The notes: generated from the letters alone by a model not told the origin. 64,000 bases of DNA from an uncultured Lachnospiraceae bacterium (GCA_930972465.1 CAKNHF010000001.1:1-64000), one strand, 5' to 3'; counted from the first letter of the stretch, positions 8,024-15,441 are shown. Program-made: numbers and translations.

Positions 8024-8964
8024 GATTCTACGGAAATGAGATCTGCTGCGGGAGCTATGCATGCCTGAATGCGATGCAGGATCCGTCCATGGATCTGCAG
8101 CTGTTCGAGATCTCTACATCGACGCCTTTTGGAATTCGACATTATGAAAATGAGCATTTCGACAGGCTACTCACAACATATTGCGATCCGAACCAGGGGA
8201 TGGACCGTGCGCTGCGGCTATGGGGATATGCCGTAGAAACCGTCCGGACAGGTACTGCAGAAGAGGCGGTACAGGAGATCAGGCATCGGATCCGCCCTGA
8301 TTTTCATGTTATTGTTGGTCCGATCGATATGGGGAGACTCGGCTATCAGATCATGTCGGCTCTGCTGAGAAGAATGGATCATTATATTTTGCTGGAACAT
8401 TGTTCAGATACTGAGGCATACTGTACGGATTCAGAAGGATTCTTCCGGTACCGACTTACATATGAAGAGATTCGCGCGTATCTGTCAGCTGACTCTGTGC
8501 CGGAGGCGGACGGATGCATAACAGTTCGGCAGATAAAGAAAAAACAGGATTACAAAATGGAAGAAGTTTTGGAACAGTCGTTCAGATATGCGGCGGATAA
8601 TCTCCGCGCGGCAGAAGAAGACGGAGAGGGCTCACGGGCAATAATGAACTGCTGCAGATATTTGGAACAGTATAAGGAATACAAATGGCGGCTTCCGCTC
8701 ATGTACGATATTCAGTATCTGAAGCAGAGGAAAGTACTGATGTTATTTTTATTCGATAAGTTGGAACGAAACAGGAGATGCAGCAGAGAGCTGGCAGGAG
8801 AAATAAGGCAAATTGTAAATACACAGAATGATCTTCTGGGGAAAATATATGGAAATCTTCAGAAGGGGCTGGGGATAGAGAAAGGGAGCTTTGAGGAGAT
8901 GGCGCAGTGGGAGAGTCGACTGGCGAAAGTATTGTGCATAAGTTTTCCTCCTGTTCTTCCGTGA
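8020..8964 (+). CDS. BtrH-like papain-fold acyltransferase or peptidase
   Basis: I place the start at TTG 8020, which overlaps the preceding stop (TTGA) and has GGGAGGGG about 6 bases upstream; the product is 314 residues. The N-terminus reads NEICCGSYACLNAM, the Cys-containing helix start of the BtrH_N/C39-like fold. A GPIDMG turn and DHYILLEH supply a plausible catalytic His. The C-terminal half (from about residue 170) is helical and probably packs on the core. BtrH moves an acyl group from a carrier protein to an aminoglycoside amine. By analogy this protein may offload the product built on the ACP, but hydrolysis or cyclisation cannot be excluded. It is the last gene of the operon. I see no clear terminator before the IS remnant. 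Confidence 0.65.
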   Translation: MRFYGNEICCGSYACLNAMQDPSMDLQLFEISTSTPFGIRHYENEHFDRLLTTYCDPNQGMDRALRLWGYAVETVRTGTAEEAVQEIRHRIRPDFHVIVGPIDMGRLGYQIMSALLRRMDHYILLEHCSDTEAYCTDSEGFFRYRLTYEEIRAYLSADSVPEADGCITVRQIKKKQDYKMEEVLEQSFRYAADNLRAAEEDGEGSRAIMNCCRYLEQYKEYKWRLPLMYDIQYLKQRKVLMLFLFDKLERNRRCSRELAGEIRQIVNTQNDLLGKIYGNLQKGLGIEKGSFEEMAQWESRLAKVLCISFPPVLP

Positions 8965-9026
8965 GGGGGAACAATAAAGTTTTTCTCTTTTAAACGACGG
9001 AGCCTGGATATGCTGAGGCCTGTCCT

Positions 9027-9143
9027 TCACTTCAGATCTGCAAGATTGACTTTATCAAGGCAGAAATATTTGCCTTGTTCCTGCTTTATTTCGTTGATCG
9101 TTTGTGTTATGATTAAGTCATTACATCTAGCGTCTTCGTGCAT
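9027..9143 (-). pseudogene. IS21-family IstA transposase, N-terminal fragment
   Basis: Reading leftward from an ATG at 9143 gives 38 residues ending at a stop at 9027-9029. They include CNDLIITQTINEIKQEQG and CLDKVNLADL, which resemble the N-terminus of Clostridia IS21-type IstA transposases. The homologous protein would run for several hundred residues, so this is a truncated stub. The repeat-bearing element end lies just upstream (to the right), as expected for this family. The match is from memory of the family, not a search. Confidence 0.55.
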
Positions 9144-9285
9144 ATAAATACGCCTGATGTATTAACTTAGCATCTGTATAAGGATTTGAAGAACTATATG
9201 TAATGGCTTTTTTAATCTGATTGAAAGTGGTCATTTTAATCTGACGATAGGTGGCTATTTTAGCCCAACGCTAATAGCTGGAAAC
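9027..9285 (-). mobile_element. Remnant of an IS21-like element, left end plus istA start
   Basis: At 9222-9266 two related units, GTGGTCATTTTAATCTGA and GTGGCTATTTTAGCCCAA, stand in tandem about 25 bases apart. Multiple short repeats at the termini are typical of IS21 elements. Together with the istA stub pointing away from them, this gives the geometry of an element end. The rest of the element is gone. The exact outer boundary near 9270-9285 is a guess. Confidence 0.45.
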
Positions 9286-9288
9286 TGT

Positions 9289-9471
9289 ATGAAGAAACAG
9301 AATGGTTTAGAAGACTGTATTCGAGGAAGAGAAAGCAGAAAACTTATATGGGAAGATTCTAATGTCAGCAAAGGTGCCAAAGAAAGTTGCCAACGATTAC
9401 TTGACAGTAACTTATATGAAAATGTAGTTGAACAATATAATGTGATAAAGTATAATAAAAATAAGCAATGA
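9289..9471 (+). CDS. Small hypothetical protein, possibly a truncated 3' remnant
   Basis: This is a 60-residue Lys/Asn/Ser-rich frame whose stop codon lies inside the terminator hairpin at 9459-9503. The frame remains open upstream through the IS end, and no good ribosome binding site precedes ATG 9289. It may therefore be the tail of a gene cut by the insertion. I recognise no domain. The presence of a strong terminator directly at its end argues that something here was once transcribed. Confidence 0.35.
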   Translation: MKKQNGLEDCIRGRESRKLIWEDSNVSKGAKESCQRLLDSNLYENVVEQYNVIKYNKNKQ

Positions 9472-9503
9472 GGCTTTTAAGGAGCCTCGTTGCTTATTTT
9501 TTT
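9459..9503 (+). terminator. Rho-independent terminator
   Basis: The 17-base arms 9459-9475 and 9483-9499 pair with one G-T mismatch around a 7-base loop, followed by a T run to 9503. This is a strong intrinsic terminator just before the gene at 9523. Confidence 0.9.
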
Positions 9504-9522
9504 GAATGGAGGTATATAGTAT

Positions 9523-10590
9523 ATGACAAATTATGATGAAAAAATTTCAATGTTAGTAAACGAAACACAGATTACAACAGAGAACGTTGACGTGGATAAA
9601 CTTATAATTGATAATACTGCTCAGAAAAAAGCAGACGAAGCCGCAAGCAAATTATTTACTAGAATACAAACTATGTTGGAGAGCGAAGTGAACGCAATTC
9701 TTGCTCCTCGTTATACCTTTGAAAATGTTAGTGAGAGTGGAATAATGATTTGTGGTAAAGAAGGGAATATAGCATTAGCCAAGAGTACACTTTTTGAGAT
9801 ATTTACCGCGTTTAATAATGTATGTCCAATACAAAAGTTTGAAGAAGCTTTGTGGGTGGCGGGAAGAAGGTCAGCATTACATTTTTCTGATGATTTTAGA
9901 AAAGTAATGACCATTGATAATGTAACACAATTACCCAATTCGGAAGAGAAGTTTATGAATCTGTATTCAAAGTTCGATTACAGAAGCGCGTGGTGGGAAG
10001 CCCCTGTTGATTATTTTGAAGCTGGTACTGCCAATGACCCATATGTATCGGCTACAGTAAAAAAACCGTTTACCTCTTTTCCGTGGTCAGATGGGGATCT
10101 AAGAAAAAATAATGCGTTTTTACTTGGATATATCCAGACACTATATAATTGTAGTTCGGATATCTTGCGCGTAATAAGCGAAACACGAGGGATCAGAATG
10201 GGAGAACGGAAATTTGCATTAAAAATAGTTACAGATGATCAGCCTGATCAGGAGACGGAGTTTATTCAACTATATTATACTAAAACTTATATTCAAGAGT
10301 GGATTAGTGTAGACCAGATGATATATTATATTATTGCATTTTTGGTGTCGGCTGAAGTAAAGGAAGATATCATAGAGCTTGTTTCTATGTTTGGAGATTT
10401 AAAAGAAAGAATTTTAAGAATTACTGGAATTGTCGTTGAAAAGCAAACCGATTACGAAAATGTAATAAATAGTGTGAGAAAGTCTCTAAGAGATGTGAGT
10501 GCGAACAAGTTACGACTTCATTTCCTTTTAAATGACATACGTATTTTATATGAGGACTATCGAATTAAAAAATTAGAAGACGCTGAGTAG
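9523..10590 (+). CDS. Hypothetical protein, AT-rich island
   Basis: This 355-residue soluble protein has a good ribosome binding site (GGAGG at 9509-9513). I recognise no family. The composition is markedly AT-rich, unlike the operon to the left, which suggests recent transfer. The middle contains aromatic-rich segments (YRSAWWEAPVDYF and FTSFPWSDGDL), and the C-terminal third is helical with a charged coiled-coil feel (residues 285-355). No signal peptide or membrane segment is visible. It is followed 8 bases later by a membrane protein gene of the same composition, so the two probably act together. Confidence 0.6.
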   Translation: MTNYDEKISMLVNETQITTENVDVDKLIIDNTAQKKADEAASKLFTRIQTMLESEVNAILAPRYTFENVSESGIMICGKEGNIALAKSTLFEIFTAFNNVCPIQKFEEALWVAGRRSALHFSDDFRKVMTIDNVTQLPNSEEKFMNLYSKFDYRSAWWEAPVDYFEAGTANDPYVSATVKKPFTSFPWSDGDLRKNNAFLLGYIQTLYNCSSDILRVISETRGIRMGERKFALKIVTDDQPDQETEFIQLYYTKTYIQEWISVDQMIYYIIAFLVSAEVKEDIIELVSMFGDLKERILRITGIVVEKQTDYENVINSVRKSLRDVSANKLRLHFLLNDIRILYEDYRIKKLEDAE

Positions 10591-10598
10591 GCTGGCAA

Positions 10599-11177
10599 AT
10601 GATGAAACTGAAAGATATTCAAAGAGAAAAGCATGAAGTGCAGAGAAGGATTGATTTTCTTCAAAAATTAAATAAATTTGATACTTTAGACGACCTGGAA
10701 TTGCTAAAAGAAATGAAAATAGAGTTGCGGAGGAAAATGGATAATCTTTTGGCAGCCGAACGTAAAGCTAAAGTATATGAAGAAAAAAGACAGCATTTGG
10801 AGAAGGCTTCATCCAGAATATTACCGGTGTTTAGTACGGTGATTTTTGTTTTAATGTTTATTATGTATACATGTAATAGGAAGATTATTGATAACAATTT
10901 TTCTTTAGTTCTGGCGTTTTCTTTTATGATTAATTTGACTTTGCTTTGCATGAATATTTCAATATCGTATAGCGTTAAAAGAAAAAGTCTCCTAATATTG
11001 GTTATTTTGTTTTTGGTAGTATGCTATGTGATTCAATTTATAACAGGTTATAATCCACTAAAGTATGCAGGTGAATTATATATTACATTTGGTTTTTCAT
11101 TATTTTCTTTTCTTAATTCAATGATACGTGGAGATAAGAAAGATGATGCTATGAATTTTGAGAAAAAGCGTAAATAG
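10599..11177 (+). CDS. Hypothetical membrane protein with N-terminal coiled coil
   Basis: This is a 192-residue product. Residues 1-70 are highly charged and heptad-like, followed by four hydrophobic segments (about 74-90, 97-118, 125-143 and 150-167) and a short basic tail. ATGs at 10599 and 10602 are both possible starts. The pairing of a soluble protein (9523-10590) with a small multi-pass membrane protein resembles sensor/effector layouts in conflict systems, but no known family is recognised and the role is open. A strong terminator follows at 11247-11288. Confidence 0.55.
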   Translation: MMKLKDIQREKHEVQRRIDFLQKLNKFDTLDDLELLKEMKIELRRKMDNLLAAERKAKVYEEKRQHLEKASSRILPVFSTVIFVLMFIMYTCNRKIIDNNFSLVLAFSFMINLTLLCMNISISYSVKRKSLLILVILFLVVCYVIQFITGYNPLKYAGELYITFGFSLFSFLNSMIRGDKKDDAMNFEKKRK

Positions 11178-11246
11178 TTTAATTCGCCCTTCTACCTCGT
11201 TTTTCTTGTTGCAATAATACATGAATGATATTATGTCTATATGGTG

Positions 11247-11288
11247 GCAAAGTTTTCTTGGAATATTCGGGAAAACTTTGCTTTTTTT
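11247..11288 (+). terminator. Rho-independent terminator
   Basis: GCAAAGTTTTC (11247-11257) pairs perfectly with GAAAACTTTGC (11271-11281) and is followed by seven T. It ends the AT-rich gene pair. The arm sequence is closely related to the hairpin after glmS at 24016-24057. Confidence 0.9.
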
Positions 11289-11436
11289 ACAGTTTATTCG
11301 TGTGATTAGATAGTGGTAGAAGCTTTTCATTCAAAAATCTGACATGAGTGCAAGACGAATCGGTAACTGATATTAAAGAATGGTTTGCAGAATAGAAAGC
11401 TCAGATTGTTTCGTAAAAGATTGATGAGAGTTGGGG
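11284..11436 (+). repeat. 153-bp direct repeat, copy A
   Basis: This stretch matches 15281-15433 with only six substitutions over 153 bases. It begins inside the T run of the terminator and ends at TTGGGG. One forward frame reads protein-like (SVTDIKEWFAE, then KIDESWG) but is broken by stops, two of them shared with the other copy. It looks like a duplicated piece of an already decayed gene. The rest of the gene-free stretch 11437-11599 shows nothing further that I can support. Confidence 0.85.
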
Positions 11437-11599
11437 TATTAGAGTCGGGTTAAAATAACCATCTAGTGTGTGACGGGTTATACTTGCTTTATAATAGAAA
11501 GTGCATAGAAGGATTTATTTCTCTGGGAAATACTAAAGGTGATTATTACCTCATAGAATTTCTTGGGGCCGGCCGCCGGAGATTTGGCAGGGTATCCCC

Positions 11600-12028
11600 T
11601 CAATCTGTCTGGGCCAATATTTTTTCAAAAAGACTAACCAACTGAAAAATTTCTGGATATAGTATGCCCTTTTTTACAATAGCGAACGCATCGCTTATAA
11701 CTTGTCTTCTCAGCTTTTCTCCAAAAGCTGCACCATGTTTACTCTCGGAGAGCCCAAGATTTATTCCATTTATTTCTAAAGGTTTAAATCGTTTGAATGC
11801 TGTTTTGTAAAGTTTGTCCTCTTTTGAGTCATCAGAGGCATTAAGAAGCGTCGCTATTTCACTAAAGTAATCATTTATTCGCTGATATGCACCTTTGAAT
11901 TCGAGAACATCAGATACTTTCAAACGCATAAGGTTAATAAAAAATCTACTGTCATTATCTAGGACACAATCAAATACCCCCATTTTGTCCAATTCATCGT
12001 CTAAACCTAGATATTCTGAAACAAACAT
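11600..12028 (-). CDS. Hypothetical protein, probably C-terminally truncated, partner of Fic
   Basis: I start at ATG 12028 (MFVSEYLG) because TGGAGGTG lies 8 bases upstream; a longer frame to 12055 lacks such a site. The 142-residue product has no motif I can name, but its opening (FVSEYLG, GVFD-VLD, DSRFFINL) resembles the N-terminus of a much longer conserved hypothetical family. It stops abruptly after LVSLFEKILAQTD, so I suspect the C-terminal part was lost at the rearranged stretch near 11560-11600. It follows the Fic gene by 23 bases on the same strand. Confidence 0.5.
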   Translation of the reverse strand: MFVSEYLGLDDELDKMGVFDCVLDNDSRFFINLMRLKVSDVLEFKGAYQRINDYFSEIATLLNASDDSKEDKLYKTAFKRFKPLEINGINLGLSESKHGAAFGEKLRRQVISDAFAIVKKGILYPEIFQLVSLFEKILAQTD

Positions 12029-12051
12029 TCCCACACACCTCCACAATATTT

Positions 12052-12945
12052 TCATTCTTCCAACATTGCCAGATAGCTGTCTAACCTTGTATTCACATAC
12101 CCAGCAAACAACTTTTCCATCGCATTCAGATTATGATTTACATGATATTCATCAAAAGCATTGTAATAAGCAATCCGATCTGCAAACTTAATATCTATTG
12201 GAGGATACCCGGCTTTCATCAGTTCCAGATTCACAAGTAGTCTCCCCGTCCGGCCATTTCCATCGATAAAAGGATGGATACCCTCAAACTCAATATGAAA
12301 CCGGGCAAGCCGTGGAATAATATGCTCTGTACTGTTTCTATAATACTCCAGCAACTGCTCCATCTTAGGCTGAATCAGATAAGGCTGCACCGGTTCATGC
12401 TTTGCACCCATAATTCTTACCGGAACTCTTCTGTAAACCCCTCGGTCATCCTTTTTATCAGCCAATACCAAATAATGAATCTTCTTGATAATGCTCTCTG
12501 ATAACGATACCTGATCTTTCACTAAATTCTGCACAAAATCAAAAGCTTCTTTATGACCGACCGCTTCCATGTGATCTTTCAGCGGCTTCTGGTCAATCGT
12601 CAAGCCACGCAGCACCATATCTGTCTCTCGCAGCGTCAGCGTGTTTCCCTCAATCGCATTGGAATTATATGTGTATTCAACTACAAACTCCTCTGTCAGC
12701 CGCTCCACCTCTCCCTCTGTCAAAGGCCGTCTGGAATCCAGTTCAATTTTTTTCCTGTCAATCATTGCAAGCAGACTCTCGGCAGCTTTATACCTGCCGT
12801 CCTCCGGTTTCTTCGCATCTGCAGGAATCTTCCAACTGCGTCCATCCCTGGTAACACCTGGTATCTTCCCCTCTGAGCATAATATACGAACTCTTCTATC
12901 TGAAATGCCCCATTTTTCTGCTGTCTGCTTCACTGTCATGTACAT
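12052..12945 (-). CDS. Fic-family AMP transferase with N-terminal HTH domain
   Basis: This 297-residue protein starts at ATG 12945, with GAGGTG 7 bases upstream. Residues 1-50 form an excisionase/MerR-like DNA-binding domain (VKQTAEKWGISDRRVRILC). The Fic core carries HPFIDGNGRTGR, a full HxFx(D/E)GNGRxxR catalytic motif. Upstream, SNAIEGN matches the (S/T)xxxE(G/N) inhibitory helix, which makes it a class II, self-inhibited Fic. Such enzymes move AMP onto target proteins. The HTH domain and the repeated sites over its promoter suggest that the protein binds its own control region. Target and role (toxin-like or regulatory) are unknown. Confidence 0.88.
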   Translation of the reverse strand: MYMTVKQTAEKWGISDRRVRILCSEGKIPGVTRDGRSWKIPADAKKPEDGRYKAAESLLAMIDRKKIELDSRRPLTEGEVERLTEEFVVEYTYNSNAIEGNTLTLRETDMVLRGLTIDQKPLKDHMEAVGHKEAFDFVQNLVKDQVSLSESIIKKIHYLVLADKKDDRGVYRRVPVRIMGAKHEPVQPYLIQPKMEQLLEYYRNSTEHIIPRLARFHIEFEGIHPFIDGNGRTGRLLVNLELMKAGYPPIDIKFADRIAYYNAFDEYHVNHNLNAMEKLFAGYVNTRLDSYLAMLEE

Positions 12946-12970
12946 AAATCTACACCTCACTTCAAACAGT

Positions 12971-12999
12971 AGTATACCCTATTATCGGAACAATATCAA
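12971..12999 (-). promoter_or_regulatory. Sigma-A promoter of the fic gene
   Basis: On the minus strand TTGATA (12999-12994) and TATACT (12976-12971) are separated by exactly 17 bases, about 25 bases ahead of the fic start. One of the ATCGGAA repeats lies inside the spacer. Confidence 0.75.
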
Positions 13000-13038
13000 C
13001 GGTATCGGAATAATACTTCCTGCTGATCGGAATAATAC
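12984..13038. promoter_or_regulatory. Three operator-like repeats over the fic promoter
   Basis: ATCGGAA followed by (C/T)AATA(T/C) occurs at 12984-12996, 13004-13016 and 13026-13038, spaced 20 and 22 bases apart, about two helical turns. The first lies between the -35 and -10 boxes, so a protein bound there would block transcription. The HTH domain of the Fic protein is the natural candidate. Confidence 0.6.
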
Positions 13039-13127
13039 AAAAGCCCGAAAGATACCATTTTTCATTTCCCGGACCATTATTTTACACTTCTGATTTTAGT
13101 TTCCTCAATCCTAGTACCCTACCAGTC

Positions 13128-13302
13128 CTATTGCACCGGTTTGCGAGACATGTAATTGTCCTTAAGATCCCGGTCAGGCCATCCCGTGCAAGGGATCAGG
13201 ATATCCTTTACACCACGGTTTTTCAGCTCATTCAGGACAGCCAGTATTTAGAGCTTTCGTTATCCCCAACCTGAATAGTGTATCGCATCGATAAAGAGGA
13301 TC
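13128..13302 (-). pseudogene. IS256-family (Mutator-type) transposase fragment
   Basis: The minus strand encodes, in successive frames, ILFIDAIHYS, then GDNESSKYWLS, then LNELKNRGVKDILI and a possible DGLTG. In intact IS256 transposases these segments run in this order around the catalytic core. At least two frameshifts and a terminal stop are present, so the piece is dead. Confidence 0.7.
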
Positions 13303-13756
13303 GGTTATACTTCATCCAGAGGCCGGTTCTGCCAGTTCTCTATAAATATGATTAAGCTTAAAATGACATCATCTTGGAGGGGATGACCGGATAGAGGATG
13401 CGGCAGAAGTTGTATCTTGATTGCATATCATCGGATTGCTGGAGCCGAAGTGGTGAGCTTTGACAAAAATTAAATAAAAATCTGGAAAGATAATGGAATA
13501 GATTTAGAGACTTGGAACTCCTTCTGCATATGCTGTCTGCTGACATATGCAGAAGGAGTTTTACTTTTTTTCACAGCAATAGTAAGTGATCAGCCAGTCT
13601 GTTTCTGGATAGATCCGCTCAAATCCAGTTGTATACTGAGAGAAGGCCTGTTAATGACAGGCGGTATTTATTTTTCCTGACAGAGATTTAACATATCCTT
13701 TATGAAAACTTTTCACGGTTATATTAAAATTTTTCATGGAAAGTGAGGTTCTGATT
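13303..13756. other. Gene-free stretch between the IS256 fragment and the surface cluster
   Basis: I find no supported gene here. It contains one strong terminator (13516-13570) whose own gene appears to be lost, and the AT-rich upstream region of the gene at 13757. A short frame ending AGAEVVSFDKN near 13476 may be the tail of that lost gene. Confidence 0.5.
13516..13570 (+). terminator. Rho-independent terminator without an intact gene
   Basis: Arms 13516-13532 and 13544-13560 form a perfect 17-bp stem with an 11-base loop, followed by a T-rich tail to 13570. No intact forward gene precedes it. Confidence 0.85.
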
Positions 13757-14239
13757 TTGAAGAAAAAATATGTACTGATCGGAATTATTATATTGATTGT
13801 TCTTTTCGCAGGTATAGGTATTGGAGTTGCATTGAACAGAAGTAATACTGTTTCGAATGAAAATGCAGGGATTTCCATTGATAAGAACGCGCAGGAATAT
13901 GAAGATGAAGAAAGTGAGACGGAGAAAACAGCATCAATTCGATTCCCCGGTTATCCGGAGATTACAGTAAGCGAGGAGCAGAGTGATATACCGATTGTGC
14001 TGACGAATCCGGATGTGAATCCATGTTATTTTCAATTTACAGTCAGTCTGGATGACGGGGATCCTGTTTATGAGAGTGAGTGGGTGAAGCCGGGAGATGC
14101 AATCAGGGGATTTGAGATGGATGCGCCGCTGAATCCGGGCGATTACGAGATGAGTATTTCCATTGCTACGAAATCTCTGGACACGGAGCAGACTATGAAC
14201 GGAGGAAATGTCAAAACAACGCTTCATGTGACAGAATAA
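13757..14239 (+). CDS. Membrane-anchored extracytoplasmic protein, hypothetical
   Basis: I choose TTG 13757 (MKKKYVLIGI) since GTGAGG lies about 9 bases upstream and the product then begins with a standard signal anchor (residues 4-28). After an acidic linker (about residues 35-55) comes a beta-rich domain with ITVSEEQSDIPIVLTNPDVN and a GDYEMSISI strand near the end, an immunoglobulin-like pattern of about 100 residues. The 160-residue product probably sits outside the membrane with its domain facing the wall. It precedes two further surface-protein genes on the same strand and likely belongs with them. Confidence 0.65.
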   Translation: MKKKYVLIGIIILIVLFAGIGIGVALNRSNTVSNENAGISIDKNAQEYEDEESETEKTASIRFPGYPEITVSEEQSDIPIVLTNPDVNPCYFQFTVSLDDGDPVYESEWVKPGDAIRGFEMDAPLNPGDYEMSISIATKSLDTEQTMNGGNVKTTLHVTE

Positions 14240-14307
14240 GAGATATCTATATCCGCAGGGATATTGATATATAACATCAGACACAACCAGGAAAGGAGAA
14301 AAAGACG

Positions 14308-14847
14308 ATGAAACTGAGAAAAGTTATGTCATTAGCAGTAGTAGCAGCAACAGGAGTTATGCTGGCGGGGCAGACGGCCATGGCGGCAGAAGTAAGTGAA
14401 AATACTCCGGATCAGGATGTTCAGCAGAAGATTGTCCTTGAGAAAACAGAAGAAGTTGTACCTACATATACTGTAGATGTTCCGGCAACGGTTACTCTTT
14501 CAAAGGATGCGCAGAATCTGTCGTTTTCAATGAATCTTGAGAACCATGAGAATTTTATTCCGGACGGAAAGAAAATATCCGTAGTAATTGAAAGTGCAGG
14601 ATATCCCACAGAACTGAACAAATTTGCCGTATGGGACAGCAGGAATCTGCAGGAAGCATCATATGAAATCTATTATTCTGACGCAATGGCAGGCGGAAGA
14701 TACTCAATCGGAGATGAAATTGTATCCTGGGAAGGAAGTGACTGGGGAACTCAGAACAGAAGAATCAAAGCCCTGGACTATGACAACATTAAACCGGGAA
14801 ATTACTCAGGTGTGATCAATTACTCGATTTCTCTGACAGATAAATAA
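14308..14847 (+). CDS. Secreted beta-rich surface protein
   Basis: The 179-residue product has a clear Sec signal peptide (basic MKLRK, hydrophobic core, cleavage after MAA or AMA near residue 27) and a strong AAAGGAG site. The mature part is a beta-sandwich-like domain starting YTVDVPATVTLSKDAQNL and ending GVINYSISL, a layout common in small Lachnospiraceae surface or pilus-like proteins. No sorting signal is present, so it may rely on the next gene's product for wall attachment. The next gene starts 2 bases after its stop. Confidence 0.7.
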   Translation: MKLRKVMSLAVVAATGVMLAGQTAMAAEVSENTPDQDVQQKIVLEKTEEVVPTYTVDVPATVTLSKDAQNLSFSMNLENHENFIPDGKKISVVIESAGYPTELNKFAVWDSRNLQEASYEIYYSDAMAGGRYSIGDEIVSWEGSDWGTQNRRIKALDYDNIKPGNYSGVINYSISLTDK

Positions 14848-14849
14848 TC

Positions 14850-15152
14850 ATGAAAATGAAACGACGGATAAGTGCCGGATTAATCCTGCTGGCCTTATTG
14901 ACGTTTTGCGTTCTGCCATATCATCAGACGGTATGGGCGTCAGATATGGAGGCACAGACTGAAGTCCGTCTGCATATTGATGAAAATGAAAAGACAGCAG
15001 TTTCTGATTCGAATGATGATGGAAAAGCAGAGTGTGCAGGGGTACAGACCGGAGACAGTGAAAATATTATACTTTGGAGCTCAACAGTTGGAATAGGGTT
15101 ATTGGTAAGTATTTCAGCTATTTTGATCAGAAAAAAATCAAAGGAGCTTTAA
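14850..15152 (+). CDS. Small surface protein with sortase-like VQTGD tail
   Basis: This 100-residue protein has a signal peptide (residues 1-30, cut near VWA), a short acidic linker, and a C-terminal sorting-type signal: VQTGD at about residues 70-74, then a hydrophobic helix and the basic tail RKKSKEL. The motif departs from LPxTG but resembles the (V/N)xTGD forms used by clostridial sortases. There is almost no mature domain, so it looks like an anchor subunit or linker for the protein encoded just upstream. No sortase gene is seen in the window. Confidence 0.65.
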   Translation: MKMKRRISAGLILLALLTFCVLPYHQTVWASDMEAQTEVRLHIDENEKTAVSDSNDDGKAECAGVQTGDSENIILWSSTVGIGLLVSISAILIRKKSKEL

Positions 15153-15203
15153 GGTAAGAATGTCTTTTCAGGATGATCAGGTTAGGAACAGTAATTTATA
15201 AGG

Positions 15204-15254
15204 AGAGAATTATCCTTCTGTAGAATTTGGAGGATAGTTCTCTTCTTTGGTTTT
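15204..15254 (+). terminator. Probable terminator of the surface cluster
   Basis: AGAGAATTATCCT (15204-15216) pairs with AGGATAGTTCTCT (15231-15243) with a single G-T pair. The tail is only moderately T-rich. Confidence 0.6.
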
Positions 15255-15280
15255 ATACAATGTTCAAGGCTGCTGCTGTG

Positions 15281-15433
15281 TTTTTACAGTTTATTCGTGT
15301 GATTAGATAGTGGCAGAAGCTTTTCGTTCAAAAATCTGACACGAGTGCAGGACGAATCGGTAACTGATATTAAAGAATGGTTTGCCGAATAGAACGCTCA
15401 GATTGTTTCGTAAAAGATTGATGAGAGTTGGGG
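15281..15433 (+). repeat. 153-bp direct repeat, copy B
   Basis: Partner of 11284-11436 (six differences in 153 bases). It ends just before the decayed gene at 15442, so this may be the original setting and copy A the transplanted one. Confidence 0.85.
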
Positions 15434-15441
15434 ACAGAGAG

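Noticed and set aside
11350-11440. Intact gene inside the 153-bp repeat
   Set aside because: The protein-like frame has several in-frame stops, two of them shared by both copies.
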